Positions 23,815 through 30,899 of a stretch of 49,751 bases of DNA are shown piece after piece. The position numbers were made by a program, and so were the translations under genes. Positions within the stretch are counted from its first letter, which is position 1; the number at the start of each line of letters is the position of its first letter. This DNA comes from GCA-2862585 sp049890295 (lineage in GTDB: Bacteria > Bacteroidota > Bacteroidia > Flavobacteriales > UBA7312): assembly GCA_049890295.1 (NCBI GenBank), contig JBMHBP010000008.1:1-49751 (forward strand), given 5' to 3'. The notes beneath the pieces are model-generated. The model was given only the letters and a program-made list of their open reading frames with translations, had not been told where the DNA came from and searched no databases.

Positions 23815-25976
23815 TAGTTTATTTTTAATCGTATTCCTGAATAAATTAATCTTCCCATAACGGGTGCCCAAATGATAGACGCATCAAAATTAGTACCAAA
23901 TGGATCGTTACTTCCCAGTACAGGATTATCTTGCTTATAATTAAATAAATTTTCAACTCCCAAATAGATATCAAAAGTTTTAAATCGTTTTGTTACCTGA
24001 CTATTCATCACATAGAAAGGGTCTGAAAAAGTTTTACCGCTTTCGATTAAAGGATGATTAGGTATTCTGCTTTTACCAATATAATTACATGTATAATCAA
24101 ATAACCATTGGTTTTTATGATTAGTTATATAGGCAAAATTGGCTAAGGCTCTATTTTCTGGCACTAAAGGTGATAGTTGTTTTTTATTATCGTAGGTGGA
24201 ATACACTTGATTGATTTTGTATGCTAGCTTCATATCAAACCGATCGAAGAGCTCATAATAAATATCAAATTGAATACTATTAGAATACGATTCCCCCTCC
24301 AAATTATAGAAACGTAATTTAGATGGATTTTCAATATCCACAACCACTTGATTTTCAAACTGAGTACGATATGCGTCGATATTAAAGGTAGCTTCTCGTT
24401 CAAAAAGTTTAAAGCAATGTGTTAGATTAGTGCCAATATTCCAAGCTAGCTCTACTCCTAAACTGTCTTGTATTTCAAAAGTTCTTGAAGAAGCAAAATA
24501 GGCTGTATTTTCAGCGATAGGATTGGCAACTCGCATAGCTTTTCCAGCAGATAATCGTAGAACGGTTTGTTCACTTGGGTTGTATCTCACGTTCAATCTA
24601 GGTAAAAACTCAAAACCATGTGAATTATGGTAATCCCCCCTAAGTCCTGTAACTAAAACTAATTTATTATCTAAAGAAGTGTAACTATACTCTGAAAAGA
24701 TTCCCGTCGTTAAATCTGTTCTATCAAAATTAGTTGACTCATAACTTTCGGTGTATCGGTCGGCATAGTAACTGGCACCATATTTTAATATGTTATTTGT
24801 AGTTCCTATATAGGTTTGAGTAATTAAATTTAAAATAGCACTTTCTTGCAAGGCTTTATAATTTGTAGTGCCGAACAAAATTTGCTGATCGTGTCTTCTA
24901 ATTGCAGTTTGTAAACCTACGCTTTGACCATCTTTAGCTGGCATTTTCAATCCAGTTTTTGAATTAAATTCTAACAGAGTGTTGTCTAAGATGACTTCAT
25001 AAGGGTTGGCAAAAGTTCTTACCTGACCTCCTATTCGTTCGTCAAATAATACCCGACCAACTAAATTCACTTCATACCTTTCTGTCTCTCTCAACCATCT
25101 GTTAAGAACGTTAAAAGATTTTATATGCGGCATATCTAAAAATCCATTTTCATCATGGTCAACATCTTTAGAATGAAAGTTGATACTTGTAAACAAGTTG
25201 CTTGTCCATTTGCCAGTTTTTTTTGCAAACTGTAAATTATTTTCAAATTTACTTTCTGAATTAGTATAAAAATTCCAATATATTTTATCGGCATTTTCTG
25301 GCTTAAAGTATTCTAGGTTTATTTGACCGGCAAACGATTCGAAACCGTTAATGACTGAACCAGCCCCTTTGATTACTTGAATAGATTCTATCCATGTACC
25401 CGGTACATAGGTTAACCCATAGGCAGAGGTTAAACCTCGGATAAGTGGTATATTTTCTTGAGTAATTTGGGTATAAATACCATCTAACCCCAGCATTTGA
25501 ATTTGTTTTGCACCAGAAATAGCGTCAGAGTAAGTTACATCAACCGTAGCATTAGTTTCAAAACTTTCTGACAAATTACAACAAGCAGCTTTTTGTAGTT
25601 CTTGAGAAGAAATTTTCTGAACCTGCAAAGGATTAACCATTGAAAGCTCGGATGTACTTACTTTTGATTCTACTTCAACTTCGCTAATGATTACCGATTC
25701 ACTGAGTGAAAGTGTTAAAAATGATATATCTTCAACCTCAACCGTTTTAGATTGATACCCTATATAAGAGGCTTTCAACTTGACTGGTAATTTATTGATA
25801 TTTAATTTAAAATTACCATCTAAATCGGTTGTTGTTCCATTTGTGGAGTTGAGAATAACAAGATTTGCACCAATCAAGGGATTACCTTGTATATCATTAA
25901 TTTTTCCTTTGAGTTGTCCTTGAGCTGAGCAGTACAATACCACCAACTGAAAAAACATTATTACTATATATTTCAT
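23814..25976 (-). CDS. TonB-dependent receptor with conserved Cys-Cys plug motif
   Basis: A 720-residue outer-membrane receptor. The signal peptide ends near residue 19 (CSAQ). A carboxypeptidase-regulatory-like domain covers 20-95. The plug follows with LQKAACCNLSESFETN (Cys132-Cys133), SGAKQIQMLGLDGIYTQI, then VIKGAGSVINGFESFAGQINLEY. The barrel ends in SGIRLKIN. From memory, the CC-containing plug is typical of a Bacteroidota receptor subgroup often seen near metal or copper genes; I cannot verify this here. The neighbours fit: a Cys-rich exported protein upstream and a DsrE protein overlapping the stop codon. The substrate is inferred to be a metal or metal complex. Confidence 0.88.
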   Translation of the reverse strand: MKYIVIMFFQLVVLYCSAQGQLKGKINDIQGNPLIGANLVILNSTNGTTTDLDGNFKLNINKLPVKLKASYIGYQSKTVEVEDISFLTLSLSESVIISEVEVESKVSTSELSMVNPLQVQKISSQELQKAACCNLSESFETNATVDVTYSDAISGAKQIQMLGLDGIYTQITQENIPLIRGLTSAYGLTYVPGTWIESIQVIKGAGSVINGFESFAGQINLEYFKPENADKIYWNFYTNSESKFENNLQFAKKTGKWTSNLFTSINFHSKDVDHDENGFLDMPHIKSFNVLNRWLRETERYEVNLVGRVLFDERIGGQVRTFANPYEVILDNTLLEFNSKTGLKMPAKDGQSVGLQTAIRRHDQQILFGTTNYKALQESAILNLITQTYIGTTNNILKYGASYYADRYTESYESTNFDRTDLTTGIFSEYSYTSLDNKLVLVTGLRGDYHNSHGFEFLPRLNVRYNPSEQTVLRLSAGKAMRVANPIAENTAYFASSRTFEIQDSLGVELAWNIGTNLTHCFKLFEREATFNIDAYRTQFENQVVVDIENPSKLRFYNLEGESYSNSIQFDIYYELFDRFDMKLAYKINQVYSTYDNKKQLSPLVPENRALANFAYITNHKNQWLFDYTCNYIGKSRIPNHPLIESGKTFSDPFYVMNSQVTKRFKTFDIYLGVENLFNYKQDNPVLGSNDPFGTNFDASIIWAPVMGRLIYSGIRLKIN

Positions 25977-26040
25977 GTTATTTTATTTTAAACTAATATT
26001 TACTTATAGAACTTGATAAGACAAAAGAATTAGTTAATAA

Positions 26041-26532
26041 TCATAACCTAAAGACTTGAAAATTAGCTAATTGCTGAGAATATGGGTTTAAAGGTGGAGG
26101 TTTTACTTTGAATAAAGAATTAAATGAATCTGTGATATAACTTGAGTAGTTATTAAACAAGTTTACAACGTACGCCTCTAAAAAGACAGGTATTTCTATT
26201 GGAGTGTATACAGGTGTATCGTATGATAAGAATACAAATTCAACCTCCACAAAACAACAACAAGAAGCTAATGATCGGTCATAATTGTATGATGATAATA
26301 GTGTTGAAGAACATTCTTTTTCGACCTCTTTGGTACTACAACAAATACTTTCTTGTGTTTTGGACTGGCAACAGGAAAGCTGTTCATTTGTATTACAATT
26401 TACAGTATTTATCTGAAAATCAGCGTATGGAGAAGGTGTCTGAAAAGTACTGTAATTAACGGGAATTCCTACACTTCCAATTATGACTAAAAATGCAATT
26501 ATTAAATGTGTGGTATATTCTATAACCCTCAT
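26041..26532 (-). CDS. Cysteine-rich exported protein, HYC_CC_PP-like
   Basis: A 163-residue protein with an N-terminal membrane segment or signal (IIAFLVIIGSVGIPV, about 11-25). It then has nine cysteines in a short stretch: Cys46, Cys54-55, Cys64-65, Cys74 and Cys91-93 (SCCQS, ICCST, ASCCCF). A PPP motif is near the C-terminus (residues 145-147). The pattern of a cysteine pair, proline run and single membrane segment resembles small Bacteroidota proteins filed as HYC_CC_PP family. Thiol-rich exported proteins commonly bind copper or other soft metals. The start is fixed by TATATTTG-GTAT-ATG. It lies 18 nt after rocD and 64 nt before the TonB receptor. Confidence 0.78.
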   Translation of the reverse strand: MRVIEYTTHLIIAFLVIIGSVGIPVNYSTFQTPSPYADFQINTVNCNTNEQLSCCQSKTQESICCSTKEVEKECSSTLLSSYNYDRSLASCCCFVEVEFVFLSYDTPVYTPIEIPVFLEAYVVNLFNNYSSYITDSFNSLFKVKPPPLNPYSQQLANFQVFRL

Positions 26533-26536
26533 ATAC

Positions 26537-26544
26537 CAAATATA
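26537..26544 (-). promoter_or_regulatory. -7 box TATATTTG, 4 nt before the ATG at 26532
   Basis: The minus strand reads TATATTTG-GTAT-ATG in the 18-nt gap after rocD. It gives the cysteine-rich/TonB/DsrE/microprotein run its own promoter with a leaderless start. Confidence 0.65.
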
Positions 26545-26550
26545 TGAAAA

Positions 26551-27777
26551 TTATTTTTCAAACTTTTTAATGGTATTTTCTATTATAGCTATGCATTCCA
26601 TTAATTGGTCTTCAGTTATCACTAGCGGGGGGGCAAATCGTATGATATTTCCATGGGTTGGTTTAGCCAAGAGGCCATTATCTCTTAGTGCCATGCACAT
26701 GTCCCAGGCTGTTGAACTATCTTCGGTGTCATTAATCACAATTGCATTTAAAAGTCCTTTACCACGAATTAAGGAAACGATATTTAAATGAGCAATTCGT
26801 TTATTGAGCTCTTCTCGGAAAATATTACCTAACGATTCAGCATTTTTAGCTAAATTTTCTTCAACTACGACTTCCAAGGCCGCTTGTGCTACTTGACATG
26901 CTAAAGGATTACCTCCAAAAGTGGAACCATGTTCTCCGGGCTTAATACATAACATAATCTCATCATCAGCTAAAACTGCTGATACTGGTAGCACCCCTCC
27001 AGAAAGGGCTTTACCAAGAATTAAAATATCTGGTCTAGCATCTTCAAAATCACAGGCCAACATTTTACCTGTACGAGCAATGCCGGTTTGAACCTCATCG
27101 GCAATAAAAAGTACATTATATTTAGTACATAATTGACGAACACCAGATAAATAGCCCTCACTAGGAACAACCACGCCTGCTTCTCCTTGAATTGGCTCAA
27201 CCATAAATGCACATACATTCGGATCTTTCAACTCAGTTTCTAAAGCTTCTAAATCATTGTAGGGTATTAAATCATATCCAGGCATGTAAGGGCCAAAACC
27301 TTCATAAGAGGTCGGATCGTCAGAACTAGAGATAGCTGCTAGAGTTCGTCCCCAAAAGTTACCTTTTGCAAAGATGATACGTGCGTTATTCTCAGAAATT
27401 CCTTTTTTCATATAGCCCCATTTACGCGCTAGTTTATTGGCAGTTTCGCCGCCTTCAACTCCAGTATTCATAGGTAAGACCTTATCGTATCCAAATAAAT
27501 TAGTTATGAATTTCTCGTATTGGCCTAGTATATTATTATGAAATGCCCTAGAAGTTAGTGTTAAGATTGAGGCTTGCTCATTTAATGCTTTTATAATTTT
27601 ATGATGACAATGTCCTTGATTGACGGCAGAATAAGCTGATAAAAAATCATAATACTTTTTACCTTCTACATCCCAAACATGCACACCCTCTCCTTTTGCT
27701 AAAACAACTGGAAGGGGGTGGTAATTATGTGCACCATATTTTTCTTCTATTTCAATGAGATCTTTAGAACTATACAT
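26551..27777 (-). CDS. rocD: Ornithine-oxo-acid transaminase
   Basis: A 408-residue PLP-dependent class III aminotransferase that moves the delta-amino group of ornithine to 2-oxoglutarate, giving glutamate semialdehyde. It shows YGAHNYHPLPVVL near the N-terminus, the PLP-phosphate region NTGVEGGETANKLARKWGY, DEVQTGIARTGK and the Schiff-base Lys in ILGKALSGGVLPVSAV, followed by HGSTFGGNPLA. Those motifs match ornithine aminotransferase better than acetylornithine aminotransferase. The frame runs 20 codons further upstream, but a TAATTTTG box at 27798-27805 lies inside that part, so ATG 27777 is the start. Confidence 0.94.
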   Translation of the reverse strand: MYSSKDLIEIEEKYGAHNYHPLPVVLAKGEGVHVWDVEGKKYYDFLSAYSAVNQGHCHHKIIKALNEQASILTLTSRAFHNNILGQYEKFITNLFGYDKVLPMNTGVEGGETANKLARKWGYMKKGISENNARIIFAKGNFWGRTLAAISSSDDPTSYEGFGPYMPGYDLIPYNDLEALETELKDPNVCAFMVEPIQGEAGVVVPSEGYLSGVRQLCTKYNVLFIADEVQTGIARTGKMLACDFEDARPDILILGKALSGGVLPVSAVLADDEIMLCIKPGEHGSTFGGNPLACQVAQAALEVVVEENLAKNAESLGNIFREELNKRIAHLNIVSLIRGKGLLNAIVINDTEDSSTAWDMCMALRDNGLLAKPTHGNIIRFAPPLVITEDQLMECIAIIENTIKKFEK

Positions 27778-27797
27778 AACTATATCATTTAGTGCTA

Positions 27798-27805
27798 CAA
27801 AATTA
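27798..27805 (-). promoter_or_regulatory. -7 box TAATTTTG of rocD
   Basis: An exact TAnnTTTG match on the minus strand, 20 nt before the ATG at 27777. It decides against the longer rocD frame. Confidence 0.55.
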
Positions 27806-27848
27806 GAAAAATCAATGAGTAATAAATCATAATACATAAGTTAAATTC

Positions 27849-27856
27849 TATATTTG
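27849..27856 (+). promoter_or_regulatory. -7 box TATATTTG, 4 nt before the rlmD ATG
   Basis: The plus strand reads TATATTTG-TGAT-ATG at 27849-27863. A start about 5 nt after the box falls on the ATG itself. Confidence 0.65.
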
Positions 27857-27860
27857 TGAT

Positions 27861-29270
27861 ATGGGTAGAAAAAGAAAAAAAATACTTATTGAAGAGGTTA
27901 AAATAACAGATGCTGGAGCCAAAGGTAAAGCCATAAGTAAGCTAGAAAACGGGCTTATTTTGTTCGTTGAAGGGGCAGTTCCAGGCGACGTTTGTGATGT
28001 TTTGGTTCACAAAAAACGCCGATCATTTTTAGAAGGAAAACCCATCAAATTCCATTCCTATTCAGTAAAAAGAAGAGACCCTAAATGCGAACATTTTGGC
28101 CTATGTGGGGGCTGTAAATGGCAATTTATGGATTATGAACATCAGTTAGCCTATAAACAGAAAGAGGTGCAAGATGCTTTAAGTCGATTAGGTGGGATTG
28201 AACTACCAGAAATAGATAGCATCTTAGCCTGTGAAAACGAATTTCGTTACCGAAATAAGATGGATTTCGCATTCACGAATAGACGCTGGATAACTGATAA
28301 AGAAAGTGCAGAAAATACTGAAATTTTTGATAGAAATGGAGTTGGGTTTAGGGTCTCTGGGTTTTGGGATAAAGTCATCGATCTCAATGAATGTCATTTG
28401 CAGGAGGAGCCATCTAATGCCATAAGAAAAGCGGCAAGAGATTATGCTAAAAAACATCATTTTGACTTTTTCGATATTGCTCAAAAAGCGGGATTTTTAA
28501 GGTCGCTAACCATTCGAATGAGTAGTACCGGCGACATAATGGTATTATTTCAATTTTTCTATGAGGATAAAGAGAAAATCGAAGGTCTCTTAAATCACAT
28601 TTCTGAGAAATTTTCAGAAGTCTCTTCACTACTATACACTATTAATTCAAAAGGTAATGAAACTATTTTCGATTTAGATATTATCACTTTTAAAGGACAA
28701 GATCATATTTATGAAGAGATGGAAGGTTTACAATTTAAGATAGGTCCCAAATCCTTTTATCAAACCAATTCTAAACAAGCCTATCAATTATACAAAGTAA
28801 CTCGAGAGTTTGCCAATATACAAGACAATGATATTGTCTATGATTTATACACTGGTACGGGAACCATCGCTCAGTTTATTTCTAAAAATGCACTTAAAGT
28901 GATTGGAGTAGAATCCGTTCCAGAAGCTATCGAAGCTGCCAAAGAAAATGCTAAAAACAATCGAATTGACAATTGCCAATTTCATGTAGGTGATATGAAA
29001 ACAGTATTTACTGAGGAGTTCATTAGAAAAAACGGACTACCTGATGTTGTTATTACCGATCCGCCAAGAGATGGAATGCATAAAAAAGTCATTGGGCAAC
29101 TTTTAGATGTAGCTCCTAAACGCATTGTTTATGTAAGCTGCAACCCTGCTACACAAGCTAGAGATTTAGCCTTGATGAACGAACACTATAAAGTGACAAA
29201 AGTACAGCCTGTTGATATGTTTCCTCAAACCTACCATGTAGAAAATGTGGTATTATTAGAAAAACGATAA
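27861..29270 (+). CDS. rlmD: 23S rRNA (uracil1939-C5)-methyltransferase RlmD/RumA type
   Basis: A 469-residue SAM-dependent RNA methyltransferase. It has an N-terminal TRAM domain (about 1-65, ITDAGAKGKAISKLENGLILFVEGAVPGD region). A [4Fe-4S] cluster motif follows (Cys76, Cys82, Cys85 in CEHFGLCGGCKWQ, with a later Cys). The SAM fold contains YDLYTGTGTIAQF and VITDPPRDGMHKK, and the catalytic Cys is in VYVSCNPATQARDL. It could also act on another uracil, like RlmCD. It is the first gene of a short operon with a TPMT-like and a phosphoribosyltransferase gene. Confidence 0.94.
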   Translation: MGRKRKKILIEEVKITDAGAKGKAISKLENGLILFVEGAVPGDVCDVLVHKKRRSFLEGKPIKFHSYSVKRRDPKCEHFGLCGGCKWQFMDYEHQLAYKQKEVQDALSRLGGIELPEIDSILACENEFRYRNKMDFAFTNRRWITDKESAENTEIFDRNGVGFRVSGFWDKVIDLNECHLQEEPSNAIRKAARDYAKKHHFDFFDIAQKAGFLRSLTIRMSSTGDIMVLFQFFYEDKEKIEGLLNHISEKFSEVSSLLYTINSKGNETIFDLDIITFKGQDHIYEEMEGLQFKIGPKSFYQTNSKQAYQLYKVTREFANIQDNDIVYDLYTGTGTIAQFISKNALKVIGVESVPEAIEAAKENAKNNRIDNCQFHVGDMKTVFTEEFIRKNGLPDVVITDPPRDGMHKKVIGQLLDVAPKRIVYVSCNPATQARDLALMNEHYKVTKVQPVDMFPQTYHVENVVLLEKR

Positions 29271-29274
29271 AAAA

Positions 29275-29859
29275 ATGTTAGATAAAACCTTTTGGGATAG
29301 CAGGTACATTAATAAAAAAACAGGATGGGATATCGGTTATCCTTCTACCCCATTGACTAATTTCATTGATACCCTTAATAACAAACAACTAAGCATCCTT
29401 ATTCCTGGATGTGGGCGAGCTTACGAGGCCGAATATTTGTTTAACAAAGGCTTTGACAACCTCACGCTTATTGATATTTCACCAACAGCATTAAATGAGT
29501 TTTCAAAACGACTACCAACCTTTCCAAAAGATAAAATAGTTGTAAGTGACTTTTTTAAACACCAAGGGCAATATGATTTGATTTTAGAACAAACTTTTTT
29601 TTGTGCTATTGATCAAAAACTTAGATCATCTTACGTCTCTCATTGTCATGATTTACTTAAAGAAAATGGACGTATTGTTGGACTATTATTTGCAGAGGAA
29701 TTTGGTAACGACCATCCCCCATTTGGTGGTACCAAAGATGAATATCAAGGCTTGTTTTATGAATATTTTGATATTGAAAAAATGGAGATAAGCAAGGCTT
29801 CTATACAAGCCAGACAAGATAGAGAATTATTTATTTCTTTTAAAAAGAAGAAGTTATAA
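29275..29859 (+). CDS. TPMT-family SAM-dependent methyltransferase
   Basis: A 194-residue class I methyltransferase. It begins with FWDSRYINKKTGWDIGYPSTP, typical of the thiopurine S-methyltransferase family. The SAM-binding motif is ILIPGCGRAYEAEYL, then LIDISPTAL and LILEQTFFCAIDQ. The natural substrate of bacterial members is often a toxic thiol, selenium or tellurium compound, or is unknown. It starts 4 nt after rlmD, so it is cotranscribed. Confidence 0.88.
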   Translation: MLDKTFWDSRYINKKTGWDIGYPSTPLTNFIDTLNNKQLSILIPGCGRAYEAEYLFNKGFDNLTLIDISPTALNEFSKRLPTFPKDKIVVSDFFKHQGQYDLILEQTFFCAIDQKLRSSYVSHCHDLLKENGRIVGLLFAEEFGNDHPPFGGTKDEYQGLFYEYFDIEKMEISKASIQARQDRELFISFKKKKL

Positions 29860-29868
29860 CTTAGCAAT

Positions 29869-30372
29869 ATGGATTTTGATTCAAAAACATTGATACTAAA
29901 CGCCCAGCAAATAGATAAAAAAATACGTCGAATGGCTTGGGAGATATACGAAAACAATCATTCTGAATCAGATGTTGTTATTGCCGGTATTTTTCCGCAG
30001 GGTGCTATATTATCTCAGCGTTTAAGTTCTATTCTTAAAGAGATTTCTTCACTGAATATAGAGTTAATAGAAGTAAGGTTAGATAAAGATGAGCCACTTT
30101 CCTCACCAATTGAAGTCAATCAACATGAAAATTTTAACAGTAAAGTTGTCATTTTAGTTGATGATGTACTCAAGTCAGGAAAAACACTAATGTATAGCAC
30201 GCAATATTTTCTAAATCAACCTATTAAAAAACTGATGACAGCTGTTTTAGTAGACCGAAACTATCGCTTGTACCCTATTAAAGCTGATGTCGTTGGTTTA
30301 TCTCTTTCTACCACTTTCCAAGAACATGTTTCAGTGGAATTCGATGATGAAAACGCGGTCTATTTAATTTAA
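29869..30372 (+). CDS. Phosphoribosyltransferase family protein
   Basis: A 167-residue type I PRTase fold. The PRPP-binding signature is VVILVDDVLKSGKT (residues 93-106), with the flexible-loop region around LDKDEPLSSP. It resembles PyrR (uracil PRTase and pyrimidine-operon regulator) most, but it sits with RNA methyltransferase genes rather than pyr genes, so its substrate is open. It starts 9 nt after the methyltransferase gene. Its stop overlaps the convergent GNAT gene by 4 nt. Confidence 0.85.
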   Translation: MDFDSKTLILNAQQIDKKIRRMAWEIYENNHSESDVVIAGIFPQGAILSQRLSSILKEISSLNIELIEVRLDKDEPLSSPIEVNQHENFNSKVVILVDDVLKSGKTLMYSTQYFLNQPIKKLMTAVLVDRNYRLYPIKADVVGLSLSTTFQEHVSVEFDDENAVYLI

Positions 30373-30815
30373 TTTCTGAGCATTTCAGTATGAGGAATAT
30401 CATCTTCTAAATACTCTTTTCCACATGTTTCAAAGTTAAATTTCTTGTAAAAAGGAATTAAATGTGATTGTGCAGAAATGCGATTTGTAGTTGTACCATA
30501 TAGTTTTTTAGATTGTAAAATACCCTCATTCATTAAGGCTATCCCAAGCTCTTTATTCCTAAACTTTGGTGATATTACTATTCGGCCAAAAGACATTTCT
30601 TCATAACTTATTCCTGGTTTTACTAAACGAAGATAAGCTACTAGATGATTGTTATGATAACCCATCAAATGATGCGATAATTTATCTTTAGTGTCAGCAT
30701 CTAGATAGGGACAATTTTGTTCAACCACAAATACTAGTTGTCTCAAAATAAGTATGTCGTGAAGTTCAGTTTTGCTAAGAGTTTCGTATGATTTAAATCG
30801 CCAATCGATATTCAT
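30369..30815 (-). CDS. GNAT family N-acetyltransferase (ElaA-like)
   Basis: A 148-residue acetyltransferase. The opening (WRFKSYETLSKTELHDILILRQ) and the next stretch (LVFVVEQNCPYLDADTKDKLSHHLMG) match the ElaA subgroup. The acetyl-CoA motif is FGRIVISPKFRNKELGIALM, followed by SAQSHLIPFYKKFNF. The substrate is unknown. A TACTTTTG -7 box lies 12 nt upstream, formed by the tail of the preceding terminator. Confidence 0.88.
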   Translation of the reverse strand: MNIDWRFKSYETLSKTELHDILILRQLVFVVEQNCPYLDADTKDKLSHHLMGYHNNHLVAYLRLVKPGISYEEMSFGRIVISPKFRNKELGIALMNEGILQSKKLYGTTTNRISAQSHLIPFYKKFNFETCGKEYLEDDIPHTEMLRN

Positions 30816-30827
30816 TTAGTAAAATTA

Positions 30828-30835
30828 CAAAAGTA
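30828..30835 (-). promoter_or_regulatory. -7 box TACTTTTG of the GNAT gene
   Basis: An exact TAnnTTTG match on the minus strand, 12 nt before the ATG at 30815. Its first T is the last base of the upstream hairpin stem. Confidence 0.55.
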
Positions 30836-30863
30836 AGCCAAACTATGAAGTATAGTTTGGCTT
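30835..30863 (-). terminator. Hairpin terminator of the TonB receptor gene
   Basis: A perfect 12-bp stem AAGCCAAACTAT / ATAGTTTGGCTT with a 5-nt loop. On the minus strand it is followed by ACTTTTGTAATTTT instead of a pure T-run. It ends transcription of the receptor gene, which stops at 30900. Confidence 0.7.
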
Positions 30864-30899
30864 AAAAAACCTAATTTAAAGAAATTATTTAGTTGATTT

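Noticed and set aside
27778..27837. 20-residue N-terminal extension of ornithine aminotransferase
   Set aside because: A -7 box lies inside it, and the conserved family start matches ATG 27777.
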